Assembly: GCA_949752735.1 (NCBI GenBank)
Contig: OX457037.1
Coordinates: 34,796,956-34,860,955, forward strand
Length of the DNA stretch: 64,000 nt
Direction of reading: 5' to 3'
Source of the DNA: Lumbricus terrestris
Lineage: Eukaryota > Annelida > Clitellata > Crassiclitellata > Lumbricidae
Below the pieces are notes generated by a model, which saw only the letters and a program-made list of their open reading frames with translations, did not search any database and was not told the DNA's origin. Each line of letters opens with the position of its first letter. Position 1 is the first letter of the stretch. A program made the translations under genes and the position numbers. Positions 1 to 13,100 of this stretch are shown here, piece after piece.

Positions 1-452
1 CAATGAGGTGCAGTTATGCAAACGTTAAAGCCACCATCGACAAAGTTATGTCATCTCTGAAGTTCCTCAGGTCAGAACACTGATGACTGATTAGTAAAAT
101 CGTCTGCATAATTCTTAGACACGCTGTAACATGTTAAAATTCTGCTTAAATCAGTTGCAGTTAAATTAAATCAGATCGCAACGTTGGTTCCTGTCCGGCA
201 GGGTTGTTGTGAAGCCGGTCAACTCACAACAGGACTGCACAACAGGACTGCACAACATGCTCCACAGAATATAGAGACCACACTTTCTGCACAGGCAGCA
301 CTGAGATCAACTACAATGTATACTATGGCCAACTAAGGTTTTTTGCACACTATCACATTACAGCAAATCTACAGTGCATTTACAGCAGAAAGTTTGCATC
401 ATTAAGATGCCAGGTCACACTCAGCACTCACACAAGTCATCCTAATTTCAAA

Positions 453-456
453 AGCA

Positions 457-489
<33 letters not shown>

Positions 490-494
490 TATAT
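453..494. repeat. (TA)n(CA)n microsatellite
   Basis: Alternating TA then CA dinucleotides. A similar short tract lies near 1765-1802. The rest of positions 1-925 holds no coding exon I can defend. One weak candidate on the minus strand (about 228-315) has an acceptor-like TTGTAG and a donor-like GTGAGT and could be a further exon of the FHA gene, but the encoded peptide is not informative. Confidence 0.8.
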
Positions 495-925
495 ATCATC
501 CTCACCAGAGAACATACATTTCAAAATCTATATTCATCTTCTTGCACGCACACTCTAGACTATGGTATCTCATAATTTTTCTTAACGATCATAGATAAGC
601 CAATCAAGCGAGCAAGACATCATGTAAACCAGAAAATATGGTGTGCACTCTTGGATGATCGCATATAAAAATAACCATATCCATCAACTTATTGGACCGT
701 CAAAAGTATACAAAGTAAAGGGACATATAAGAATAACAATCAGTTAAAAGGCTAAATCTGTATAATGAAATTTAGTTCAAGTGAGATCATTAACACTTTA
801 ACAAACAGCATGTACAAAAATGCAATGAAAACATATGTAGCTGGTCATTAAGGGTTAAAAGGCATATATTGTTTGCTGGATTAATTATCAGAGTCGATGA
901 ACCGTACAAGATAAGATCAACTTAC

Positions 926-3033
926 TGAAGCAGTTCCATGAGCAGAATGAATCAGAGGGATGGTACACTCACATCTTTCAAACTGAAACAAGTCAAGTAA
1001 ATACATACATTTTAACACATGCTAAACATTTACCTTTCTCTTTGGCCAGGGCTGGGCTGGGAGCACCTCTGAGAAGACTACTTTATGGGGTGATATGTAA
1101 ATTGTCAAAATGAATGAATAACATAACCCGATCTTTTTAGCCGTGGCTGGGCTGGGAGCACCTCTGAGTAGGCTTCTTGAAGAGGCGCTATATAAGTTTT
1201 CGGAACGAATGAATGAATTTTGCTACCAGATGCTTCAGCCAACAATCTGGCCTTGCCCAAAATCGTTTAAAATTACATTTCTGCCACATTTAGCCTCTCA
1301 TAGATACAACATGTGCATTGATCAAAAATGATAGATTTAAACTACAAGTATGGAATCTGTTTAGAAATTGAACAAATGTAGTAATTCGTTTGCTTGTCAA
1401 CCAGTAGTTTTAGATATTATGGTTAGCTTGAGTATTTTCAACAAGTGGATAGTGATTGATTGGAACAGACTTACCACAAACTGATACTCGGAATCAGGTT
1501 GTCTCACCCACGTTCCAGGCTGAAATTTCTCACCCATTGTGTGACCAAACGTGACACAGTCACCCTCATTCAAGACAACAGCACCTACAAAATTACAAAC
1601 AGGTCAAAATCTACTAAATGTCCATCTTCAAGGCAGTAAACACTTTTTCAAAATGCTAAAAGATTTCAAGATGCTAAAAGAGAAAGATTTCTTAAACCGC
1701 TTAATTACTCACTGATATTAATTACTCACTGATACAAGCATTTATTTATTTATGCTATATGTATATGTGTATATATATATGTATATATATACACACACAC
1801 ATGTATACATACATCTTATATCGCATATCGAATTTCTGCTCTGGTTTCATGCTGCATCCTTGGTTGCATTTCATCTTACTTACGCCCAGTCGCTGACGAT
1901 GAAGCGAGTCAGGGTTTTCTTTCGCCGTGGCTGGACTGGGAGCACCTCTGAGTAGATCTTGAAGTGGCAATATTTAAGTCCATGGAATGAACGAACGAAT
2001 GGATACAAAGCCTGTCATATATTCCAGACTTCATCTTAGCTTTGAAGTTAGCCAGTAAAAGTCGTCACTACAACTTTTTTTAAATTCATTTTTGCAATCT
2101 GAGTCAACTCACCTGCAATCTTTATATTGTTGACGAACACTCCATTTCGAGAGTCGTCGTGGATCCGAAAAGACTTGCAATCTGTAGATCGAACAACCCT
2201 TGCGTGACGTCTTGAGATGATTGCGTTCTGTACAAAGTTGTTTGAACTGATAACATAGTCGACTTGACTTGGATTGCGTCCAATAAATGTGACTGGTCGA
2301 GTAAAGCTGCAATGAAAACCAGTCAATTGATTGCAAGTAAGTAAGTAGGAACATTTTCTATAAGGCGTTTAACCATCTCAGTGATCGTCGTGTGTGCATG
2401 TGCAATGGGTCGGGTCGAGCTCCCGCATAAATATCTTACATACATGTACTGAATCTATCAGAATTGTAAAAGACACAACACGTGTGACACCAACTCTTCT
2501 CTCTTTGTACATCGATTAATTTTTAATACATGATTGTGGCAAAGTTTTCTTAAAGCATCAACATTCCAACGCTTTAATTCATCTAGACGATTGATACCTG
2601 ACGCGTTTAATGCAATTTCCTGTAGAAGTGTAGAATTGGGTCACCGCGTTGTAGAATTAGGTCACTGAGATGGTGAACTCGCTTATTAGATGACAAGCAA
2701 ACACACGGTAGTTTACAAAATAAATAAATAATAGAAACATAGCTAACAGTCAACAAACCCAATATGTAATAAGACCGCTGGAAAGATACCTTTGGGTAAT
2801 GTTATTGCAAGAGAAGAGAGCGTGACATGTGTAATATATGTGTAATCCAGAAAGGCTGCTGGTAGTTTTCTCTTGTTTGAAGTCAGCCATGCGTATTTAA
2901 AACAAAACAATGTAACAAAATCACCATTTTTTAAAATTTCAACAATCATCATCTTCACTACTTACCACATGAGATTTGAACTTTCGCTTCGTGTTGCTGG
3001 AGGACCGACTCGACGCAAATGAAACTTCGACAT
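926..3033 (-). CDS. FHA-domain protein, first four coding exons (TCF19-like), 3' part outside window
   Basis: Exons, in transcript order, are 3033-2966, 2306-2113, 1584-1475 and 982-926. All junctions are GT-AG, and the phases join exactly (2, 1, 0, 0). The ATG at 3033 is chosen because an in-frame TGA lies eight codons upstream. The joined product begins MSKFHLRRVG and holds one forkhead-associated (phosphothreonine-binding) domain at about residues 23-124. The core is visible as FIGRNPS, ISRRHARV, NGVFVNN and GDCVTFGH, including the conserved Gly-Arg, Ser-x-x-His and Asn residues of FHA domains. Exon 4 (FERCECTIPL...) ends at a clean GTAAGT donor, so the protein continues beyond what I can see. 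An N-terminal FHA with LVNN/FVNN and a D/G-D-x-x-TFG block is the pattern of TCF19, a chromatin-associated FHA-PHD protein. No PHD finger is visible here, so TCF19 is a suggestion only. RNF8-like and other nuclear FHA proteins remain possible. Confidence 0.75.
1046..1218 (+). mobile_element. LINE/SINE 3'-tail fragments (two)
   Basis: Two short copies (1046-1100 and 1139-1218) of the shared tail: CTGGGAGCACCTCTGAG, then a GCGCTATATAA-like end, then AATGAATGAAT in the second. The second reads RGWAGSTSE-stop, the C-terminus of the local LINE family. They lie in an intron of the FHA gene. Confidence 0.6.
1890..2000 (+). mobile_element. LINE 3'-end fragment
   Basis: The frame ending FFRRGWTGSTSE-stop at 1955 is followed by a degraded copy of the GCGCTATATAAG tail and AACGAACGAATGG. 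This matches the tail of the LINE at 51.4 kb and of the SINEs in this window. It is an intronic insertion. Confidence 0.5.
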
Positions 3034-3131
3034 CTTATGGCGTTCAACTGTCAATCAAATATATACGTTACCATTATAGAAACCACCAAGCTAACCCAAA
3101 GTTATCCCCATGTGCAGGACATCAGTTAATT

Positions 3132-3477
3132 CAGTGGTTCCCAAACTTCTCTGGGTCGGGACCCGTTTGCAAATATCATGAGAATCACTAGATCAAATTA
3201 AACATTGTGTACTAACAAATTTTCTTCGTTAATCGACATGGAAATAATTATGCTGATTTACGGACACTGTTTAAAAATTGGCATATTTGAAACATCAGAG
3301 TGAAAGTTAAGTTAAAAACTGTTTACAATTTATGGCAATGCAACAATAACTGTTGTACATAGATGTATTTTAATATTGTAAATGACGAAAAAATTAATAT
3401 TTCCTGAAAAACTATGGCGGCCCACTTCACAGAGCTTTGCGGCCCACTTTTGGGCCATGACCCAGTTTGGGCAACAC
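3132..3477. mobile_element. hAT-like MITE (CAGTGGTTCCCAAAC ends)
   Basis: The left end is CAGTGGTTCCCAAAC and the right end, read in reverse complement, is GTGTTGCCCAAAC. The interior has no ORF and includes GGCCCAC motifs. Flanks AGTTAATT (3124-3131) and AGCTAATT (3478-3485) match at 7 of 8 positions, as expected for an 8-bp hAT target duplication. It belongs to the same broad type as the element at 37,991-38,332. Confidence 0.7.
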
Positions 3478-3540
3478 AGCTAATTCACAAGCATTGTCCC
3501 AGGCTGAGGGACCAGAAATAACATGTCAATCACTTATCCC

Positions 3541-3726
3541 CAGGGCTTTTTTAACGTGCAGTTGTACACAAAATGTGCAGTTCTAAATGGATTTGTGCTG
3601 TTGTGGAAGCACTTAGAACTATACAGTCAGAACTAACAAAAAAGGTCCAATCAGAAGTAATGTACCATGGAAGATGGGAAAGGAAAGGAGTTGTGCAGTT
3701 CTAAAAATTCCTTTAAAACAGCCCTG
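3541..3726. mobile_element. hAT-type MITE, family related to the 61.8-64 kb transposon
   Basis: The element begins CAGGGCTTTTTTAACG and ends AAAACAGCCCTG. Flanks CTTATCCC and CTTATGAC match at 6 of 8 positions. It is 186 bp and non-coding. A reversed relative lies at 50,997-51,188. The first ~60 bases also resemble the sequence starting at 61,834, the presumed end of a transposase-bearing hAT element. Confidence 0.75.
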
Positions 3727-4723
3727 CTTATGACAGGTTCAAATTGTCAGAAATCAGAATAAAAAAAGTGGAAGGTGGATGGTGGTGGATTGGATGATAG
3801 GAGTAAGATTTTCCGAAACGTCAGTTTTGAATGTTTCAGTGGTTCCCGAGAGCGCCAATAAATAATAGTGGCAAACACGTGGAATGAAGAGCCGAAAAAT
3901 TGTGAAATTCTGGATATGATTCTGGAGACAATGTGCAGAATAGAACATGGCGTTGTTACCAAGTTAAAGGTGGCTAGTGGCAAATACAGAAACGAGCATG
4001 TGCAGAAGAATTTTCGGAATTTCGAATACTCGAATGGCGCTTTATTACATAATAAGTTTCGACATTACGATTATGATTACTCAGCAGTGGTTAAAGTTAG
4101 GTTAAAGTCTTAATGAACTTGGTGTGCGGCATCACAGCTTCGCTTTCTATAGCAATCCAGCTCTGTCAATTATGCAACTAACAGAAGCAACAAAAGATGC
4201 CATTTAGCTGCGACTCATTCACACAAAAAGCGCCTAAATAAAATAAAATAAATGAAAACCGTGAAAACAAACTTTCGCTCATCTTTGCTTTTCCCCTCCA
4301 AAATAAGTATCAAAGAAGCCGCGTTTTTCGAGCGCGTTATTAGATGCTGCATTTATTTAGCGCTGTAATATTTACATTATGCATAACTAAAAATTCGTTT
4401 AGCGTAAAATGTTTGGTTTATCTATGCGCACAAGTGAGCATATACTTTTAAAATTATCTGTAGGTGACAATTTTCTTTTTTAAAAATAACTCTTGAATGA
4501 TATATCGATTTGATCTATGGCTGGTAATAATTATAGGCTCTAATTCATATAATTTAATGAAAATCGTTATTATCTTTTTATCCCAGTGATGCAAATACTT
4601 TTTAATGGCTGGCTAGTGCCACTGGCACCAGTAGGCCTACATCACTTCTGTTCTTAAATCTAGGCCTAATCCCTCAAAATACATCAACGAACAGCAAATG
4701 CATAGGCCTACAGTATGTGACAC

Positions 4724-4859
4724 CAGGGCTGAAAGTGAGCCGGGTCTGTCCGGGTCTCAGACCCGGCATTCATTTTTCTGGCACTTGAATAAACAATGAT
4801 ATCTAGCACCCTCTGGGCTAGAGAGACCCGACAATTTTTTCAAACCACTTTCAGCCCTG
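4724..4859. mobile_element. 136-bp MITE with perfect 14-bp inverted ends
   Basis: The ends are CAGGGCTGAAAGTG and its exact complement CACTTTCAGCCCTG. The interior is non-coding with a CCGGGTCTG / AGACCCGG hairpin. The flanks share AGTATGT, consistent with a hAT-like 8-bp duplication that has drifted. Confidence 0.75.
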
Positions 4860-7128
4860 AGTATGTCACTCGTTTAGGCCTACAACACACTTCATCCAAC
4901 CAACAGGCAGCAGTCCTAATGTAGGCCTATATTTGTTAGCCTAATTGTACACTGTCTAACCTTCGAGATGCCTAAGTCTGGCTCAGTTATTACCGGTAGT
5001 TGACATACATCAGTAAAAGTGTAATTGTGAAAGACAGCACTTGAACTGCGATTCGTTGTCCGAAGGCGGCTTGTCTCGAAGATTCAAATCCCTGGCATTT
5101 TAGCATAGAGCCAAATTAGAACTATGATTTATAACACTTAATTTTGATCATCAGCATCAAGCTCGAAATTCTATGGTGGAATGAGGATTTGGTAGACTGG
5201 CTTAATGTTGTTAGCGCAGCAATTTTATTTTGCTTCATAGTTGATATGCAGTAGAAAAATAATTTAAACTGATATATTCTCAAATTATGCAGTCATTATG
5301 TAAGGTATGAGAGGCCAAAAAAGCATGGGCGTTGGGTCAGAAAAAGCCAGACTGATTAACTTTTAAAGTTTTACCTATTGTATTTCCATTGCTGTCAGTA
5401 TCATAAGCTTCATATGGTTTATTTGTAATGCTACTGTCACACTTGTCATCAGTTCCTAAAGAAACCTCCCGGAATCGATGTGCATCATGTTGTTTCATAT
5501 AGCAGTCGCTTTGGTTTAATATAGGCCTGCATCAGAAATATTTTCATCTTTTGCTCCTGCAGGTTTCATTCCTTTTACAGCATTCTCATTGAATAATATT
5601 ATCGTCGTGAGCAAAACCTAAAGTTAGTTAAATCTACAAATGGGCAAAAACTCAAGATGCTAGGCTACTTGTCAACACAGAAACTGCTTTTTGTAAGACA
5701 TTATACTTACAATTGGAGTAAACATTAATTTTGACCGATTCTGCATGATTCTGTCCCTTCAATGAATAAAATTAATTATACATACTAGTTACTAATGTTC
5801 TTCTGGTATGTCTTAAAATGTAGCAGAAGGTTTGGCATGTGCATATATTTGGCCCAGAAGACAACAAGCCATTTGAATGTGGGTGGGGGGGTGAACATCC
5901 AATAAAATTAATTTTCAAGTGTGTACAAGGATCATAGCTGTCATCATCATCATCCAATGGCCAAGTTAGCTGTTATCATCGTAACCTGTGGTGTGGCATC
6001 TCTGGAACACAGTTGTTTTCATATCATGCTGCACTTGTCTCCAGACTTTATTATATGAAGTCCAAAAATAGAGTAGGTAAAATTTAGTGGGTGCATATTT
6101 TATCGGACTTCAGTTGGGGTGTTCAAACCTATTGATTTAACTCAGTATAGTAACCATTATTCCAGATATATTACAGGTTAGTAATAAAACTCGAAAAGCA
6201 ATAATGTGCAATTATATTAGACAATTGACCTTCTGTTTACATAACATTGTAGTGCTAAATTGTTTCAACTGTCATAGACCTCTGATGTCTAAGTTTAACT
6301 GAAAACAATAGTACTCCCATTTAGAGAATACAGCTGATTTAGCCAAAGATGACTAGAAATAAAGGAAATGCAGGAAATGACATTGGATACAAAGATTAAA
6401 CAATAAACTAAACACATTTTTACACAACCGATAAGACTCACTTTAAAACAAACTTGTAAATAACTTTAGAATGAGCTGGCCTTACTGAAAATGCAACAGT
6501 TCACATGAGTTTTCCATAACCCAATAAAAATCAAATGCTAACATGAAATAAAATTACGCAATGTTTGGAAATAAAATAATATCAATAAACACTATAAAAA
6601 TAATATTATAATATCGGCAATAAATTGAAATGAAAGTACACACTGTTTGTAAATAAAATAATATAAGCAATATATTGAACTTTCTAAACTGAACTTTCTG
6701 TAGTAAATCTTAAGATGAAATTCTCAATTTTAATAAAACAATTATAAGAAATGGTTACAACTGTAACTGCATTTGGGAAAGCAAATAGCACAAGTAAGTT
6801 ACATGTAGATACAACGATTCTAACTGTATGACAAGAATTAGCATGTGACAATATGGCAGTGAAACGAAAGTTCAACAAAAAATAAACCTCAAGTTGACAA
6901 TACCAATAAAGAGTTGCACTACAATACAGTAAAGACATTTGGATAAGAGAGCAGACAACAAACATGAATCCAAAAAATTAAACACTACTCAGTTAAATCT
7001 GGAGGAGCCTAATGAAATAAAATGTGACGATAATTTTGCTAGGATCATACAAATTACAAATAAAATGGCAAGAAATCCAGATAATTTCCAGCCTGCACAG
7101 GCTGTTTGTACCTGCAAATAATTTTTAG
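4860..7128. other. Gene-free spacer, 3' flank of the HMG-box gene
   Basis: No exon with coherent coding content is visible on either strand. The stretch just below 7129 is the expected 3' UTR of the HMG-box gene. Minus-strand AATAAA candidates (TTTATT on the plus strand) occur, for example near 6046, but I cannot say which is used. Confidence 0.5.
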
Positions 7129-10100
7129 TCAATCATTTGAACCAACAGCGCTGATGGTCTCAGCACTGTCATGCAGCCCTTGCATGAAACTGAACCCCTC
7201 ATCTTGATCTTCTTGAAACGCCCACGCACCGAGATCGCTGCACGAGTTAGCATGAATGTTCTGCATGCCAACAGCGCCAATGTCCAGAAGCGTAGGACAG
7301 CCAAGCTGTCCGCAGGCAACCTGGCTCTCCAGGACCGCACAAGGTTCGGCCGGCACTGCCTGGAGGGGACAGCGAACGATGGGAGCCGTGAGCCACGTAT
7401 CGACGCCAAAGATACCGTCAAGCTCGGAGTCTGCCACCAGGTAGTGGTCGGAACGACTTTTGGACGTCGTCGTCTCGCTCTCGTACACCGGAAGTCCTCC
7501 ATCGGAATTTATACACGCATCGTTGAATTCTCTGTTGAAGGCAAACTGCGACGACGCAGTGGCGAGTCGACCGTTCGGATCGGAGTCGTCGGCAAGTTTC
7601 ATCTGAAGCTCAGCAGCGTTCTGATTGCAATCGTCCAACTGCAACCCACTCTCGACTTGCTGTAGCTTGCTTGCGATGAGTAGGTCGGTGAGTATGCACG
7701 ACGGACAGTTGAGGTCGCAGCACGACTCAACTCCACCCAACTGACGGAACACTCGGGAGAGGGCGTCCATGAGGAAGATGTCCGACGGAAGCAGAGACAC
7801 GTACTTTTCGTTGGCGTCGTCTAAAGCGGACGAAGAACCGCTGAAGCAGTTTTCGACGTCATCAACGTGCAGCTGGCGCAGACTCGGCTGGCAGGACGCC
7901 TCGTAGAGAAGCACCTTCTGGTAGAACAAATCCTCGACGTTTGGAAGACCGTCTTCGTCTGCTCCGGCGACCGTCGTAAATGTTCCAGACGACAGTGACC
8001 TTGCCAGCGCCGTGACCTTCAGCTTCTCTTCCGCATCAGACTGATGATCGGAAGTATGCGTATCCCCGTTTGCACATGGCATCTTCTGATCCTCCTCTAG
8101 TTCTTCAAGGTCGCTGAGGATTTCCGTAAGCAGCTCGGACTCCGCGTCTCCAAAGAGACAGTTCCCGGCGCCTTGCACCGTTTCGCTGACGAGAAATTCG
8201 TAAGTTTGCAGCATTCGCCGACGCTTGACGGCCTTGTGTTCGTTTCTTGCAAATTTCAACGTCTTCTCTTGATCTTGGATCAACTTCTGCATTATGTTTA
8301 GTGCCGTCTCAGAGAATTTCTGTTGCTGTACGATTTTATCTCCATCGTTCCACTGATGCGTATGAAGGTTCTGAGCATCTTCGGTATTCTGCTGACTGTC
8401 GGCAAGTCTCACTTGAAATTCGTTGATGAACTTCTGATACTGAAAGCGGCTTAAGTTCTGCTGAAGGTATTTCAGTTTCGTCCGAACAGCCTTTGACCTC
8501 TGGTCAAGGACGTATGAAGATCCATCGAAATTACTGTTCCACATCTGACCTTTCCTCTCGAACTGGACACCAACCATTGAATATTCTACAAAGACCACAA
8601 AGCTTACATTAATTCCAGAACAGATGATGGATTGGTGATTAGTGAAAAATCAAACTAAATTAAATTAAATTCCACCACAGACAAATTTACTAACACTTGT
8701 AGGGCTACAATCACCAGTAATAAAACAAAACACTGGCTTCACGTAAACTCTAAATCTACATATATTGTGGTGGCATAGTGGTGGGTTCGGTGCCTTGGAG
8801 CCGGAGGGTTGTGGGTTCGAATCCACCTCAAGCCGCCATGTGTAGGGATCTTGAGCAAGTCCTTCACTCGCAATTGCTCGTGCGCTTCGGTGTGAAACTC
8901 TGATGCAGTGTAGTTGGGAGCACCTCTGAGTAGCGAGCTTTAAGGGGCGCTATAGCAAATGCGAGAAATACTAAAAATAAAAAATACACAATACACATAA
9001 CTGTTAAAAGATCTTTAAATCAACCAACCCGGATATAAATTGGAGGCACTGGTAAGCTTTAGATTACACTAAAGCTCGTTCTCTGTGTCTGGACCCACTG
9101 CATGGAACAGTCTTCCTGACTATGTGCGGAATGCAACTTCTCTGGAGGCATTCAAATCCAGACTCGAGACTTATCTATTTAAATAGTCATAGAATTGCTA
9201 GTAACTTTTGAACTCTTGTACAGCGCCTTTTCCTTCAGCCTCGGCTGAGCTACGGCGCTATATAAATCGTCTTATTATTATTATTACTAAAATTTTAATC
9301 ATGAAAAGCCTCACATCACTGCCTAATTTATAAACACAAGACTGCAAGTCAACAAAAACTGCATTCACAAAGTCTAAAGCAAAGTTCAGATATTGCTACA
9401 GATGTTGTTTGATAAAAGTTCTGCACTGCTAGCCTTACAAAATAAGTATGAGAAACTGATTGTTTAAGAACATAATTAATTAAGAAGCACAAAATACGAG
9501 TGCATATCAACCTGCTCTGCGGCTGGCAGTGGACGTGTGGCAGAGAGGTGGGTTTCGGAACCTCGTTCTCAGACCTCCATTTCTGTCACTCAACGCATTG
9601 CGTGCTCTTTGAATGTAGCGCTGGCAATCTCGCTCACTCATTGTTCTCCAGTAGTTGCGCATGATTTCGTCGAGCTCATCGGACTTTGCGTCTGGATGCT
9701 CCTGCTGGAAACGCCTTCGCTGCTCACTGTAACAAGTTCAAACGTCGAGTTCAAATAAGGCAAAGTTCTGTAACAGTTTTGAAATTTGTAAGAAGGGCAG
9801 TAAATAGCCTTTTAATAATGCTAGCAAAATGCTTGCAAGGCAACTAAGTTTTGAAATTTGTAATCAAGGGAGTAAATAACATTTTAATAATGCAAGTAAA
9901 ATGCTCACAAGGCAACTAAGTTTTGATATTTGTAACCAAGAAAGTATTTATACTTTATAGTGTTTTAATAATGCAAGTAAAATGTTCACAAGGCAACTAA
10001 GTTTTGAAATTTGTAATCAAGGAAATATTTATAGTGTTTTAATAACGCAAGTAAAATGCTCACAAGGCAACTAAGTTTTGAAATTTGTAATCAAGGAAGT

Positions 10101-13100
10101 ACATATAAATAGTGTTTTAATAATGCAAGTAAAATGCTCACAGAGAAACTAAGTTTTGAAATTTGTAATCAAGGAAGTACATGTAAATAGTGTTTTAGTA
10201 ATGCAAGTAAAATGCTCACAGAGAAACTAAGTTTTGAAATTTGTAATCAAGGAAGCAAATAATGTTTTAATAATGTAAGTAAAATGCTCACAAGGCAACT
10301 AAGTTTTGAAATTTGTAATCAATACAGCAAATAGCCTTCTAATAATGCAAGTAAAATGCTCACAGGGCAACTAAGTTTTGAAATTTGTTACCAAGGAAGT
10401 AAATAATGTTTTAATAATGTTTTAATGTTAATTAAATTAATGTTAATGTTTAATGTTAATGTTTTAATCAAGGAAGCAAATAATGTTTTAATAATGTAAG
10501 TAAAATGCTCACAAGGCAACTAAGTTTTGAAATTTGTAATCAATACAGCAAATAGCCTTTTAATAATGCAAGTAAAATGCTCACAGGGCAATTAAGTTTT
10601 GAAATTTGTTACCAAGGAAGTAAATAATGTTTTAATAATGTAAGTAAAATGCTCACAAGGCAACTAAGCTTTGAAATTTGTAATCAAGGAAGTAGGCCTA
10701 CATGTAAATAGTGTTTTAATAATGCAAGTAAAATGTTCACAGGGCAACTAAGTTTTGAAATTTGCACACAAGAAAGCAAATGGCCTTTTAATAATGCAAG
10801 TAAAATGCTCACAAGGCAATTAAGCTTTGAAATTTGTAATCAAGGAAGTAAATAGCATTTTAATAATGCAAGTAAAATGCTCACAAGTCCACTTTTCTCT
10901 GTCAAAGTCTGCCAAGTTTTCCTTTTATGATAAGCTTTTCTCCATATCTCCCTCTGTTGATGCTACCTTCCCTCTTTCCTAACTGTCTGCCTGCCTGCCT
11001 CTCTTTCTCCCTCAGTGGACTTTCTCTCTGTCTCTCCATCTCTGTCTGTCTGTCTCTCTTGTCAAACTGTCTATAATTCTGTCTTTCAATGTATCACCCT
11101 CAGTTCCCTGTCAATAGTTGATTTTCCAGGATGATTGCATTTCTGGTGAATAGTGCTGTTGAAAAAAAGAACATGGCAGCAATAATAATGGAAATGACAA
11201 ATCTGCAATTCATTATCATCCAAGCCAAATACCTGGACCAGAGAAGACAGGCATGTTGTTCCAGACGTATGTTCTGGCGTGGTTCTCTTGTTTCCACGCG
11301 ACGTTTTCTGGAATTGCTGGCATCATCAGGCAGAACCAAAGCAGTGGATGACCTGTGTAAAGTTACATAATTGAGCTAAAATGCTACATGAATTCATTTG
11401 AATATAATTATATGTAAGTAATCATTACTTTTACTTAGTTACTTAGTCATTCCCGTGCAGGTCTGCACATCAGGCAACACATCTCTTGTAGCGTTGTTTC
11501 TGTTGCGTGTGTTTTTTTAAAAAGTAATCATAAAGAATCTTAAAAACATAGAATGAAACTTCGGATGGAATCTATAAAACATAAAGAGCCTATATATATA
11601 TATATATATAAAAGAGGCAACGGTTTATTTAATTGTCAGAAAGCTCTATATAAATAAGGAATTAAAGGAAACTATAGGCTCAAGCCTCAATCCTTCCAAT
11701 ATACTTTGTCCAGATTTGTATGATTATACAGACTTACAGTAACTAAAAACAAGTCTATGTAAAACATTATTTTATAAGTAAAGTATATAATGTATATTCT
11801 ACATAAAATGTATAGTACAAAGAGTCATGGGTTGTAAAATTAGTTGATTTAAAGTTAAGTGGGGGTTATTGTTTCTGCTTGGACTTGGCCATGCAACATA
11901 ATTTCTTCAACAGTGAAACTTTCTATTGCATTCTATCAGCTCTGTGCACAACCATACTACAATTATGAAGTGTCAATAACTTAATCATACATACTTAACA
12001 GTATTATATAACAGCAGCGAAACTGATATCTCATGTACAATACATAGTTGACTATTGCAAAGTTGGGTCAGAGATGTGTTGAATATTGCACAAGTCTTCA
12101 TGACAACATTTGTCCGTTACAATAAATTACTGTAATTTGAAACTACCTCATGTTTCAACTGGTTATAAAATTATAAATCAATTGAAAATGCTAAATTAAA
12201 ACATATTATTTGCATTACCCTGGAGTCTTGATCATTGATCTGGTCAAGATTGGAGGTCCAGTTGTATCAGCAACCACATTGGCAGCAACATCTTTAGCCG
12301 CTGATATTTTAGGCTTAACTTGATTCTTTCCATCCTTGCTCTCGCTTTTCACCGACTTCACTGACTTTGTCCTTACAACAGTGGACTTGCAACTTGTGAT
12401 TTGTGGCAAAACTGCTCTGGCTGACTCATTCACAAGGTTCTGTTTGAGTGGCGTGTGCACCGAGCGTTTCTTAGCCGACGACTTGCGTTCAGATCTGTGA
12501 CGCCTTTTGCAGGGAGGAATAGCAACCGGAGTTGAGGCTGGCGCAATGTCCGACTCCGGCAAGGATTGCGGCGGCTCAGTGCCTGAAGGATTTTCAATCA
12601 TGCTTGCAGAAGGCAGCACTACATGTTCTTTCACATCACTTGCGTCTTGTTCTTTCACATCACTTGCGTCTTGTTCTTTCACATCACTTGTGTCATGTTC
12701 TTTCACGTCACTTGCGTCATCTTTTACATCAAATGAAAGTGAGATGTTTGTACTTACATGTTCTTCCACTTTGATGTCTCTACAGATACTCACAGAGTCA
12801 CAGGATTGTGGCAGGTCTGAACCTTTCTCTTTTTCTTTCTCAACTGCTGAGTGAGATGTGAAACCAGCTAGGAAAGAAGCAATACTAGATGCATTTTTTG
12901 CTACGATAGGATGCCTGGATGTTGAGCTTCTGTCTGCTTTCACACTCTTGGCATCTTGCTGACCATCAGGATTCTGACTGCATTTTTTGCTTCCAAGTTT
13001 CGTAATCGAATCATCTTGAAAACCCCTTTTTGCCATGGATTCCAAGTTCAGGCAATCATTAGGACAAATCACAACTTTTGGTGAAGGCACAGTTTCCACT

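Noticed and set aside
7171..7665. 164-codon plus-strand ORF inside the HMG-box gene
   Set aside because: Antisense shadow of the well-supported last exon.
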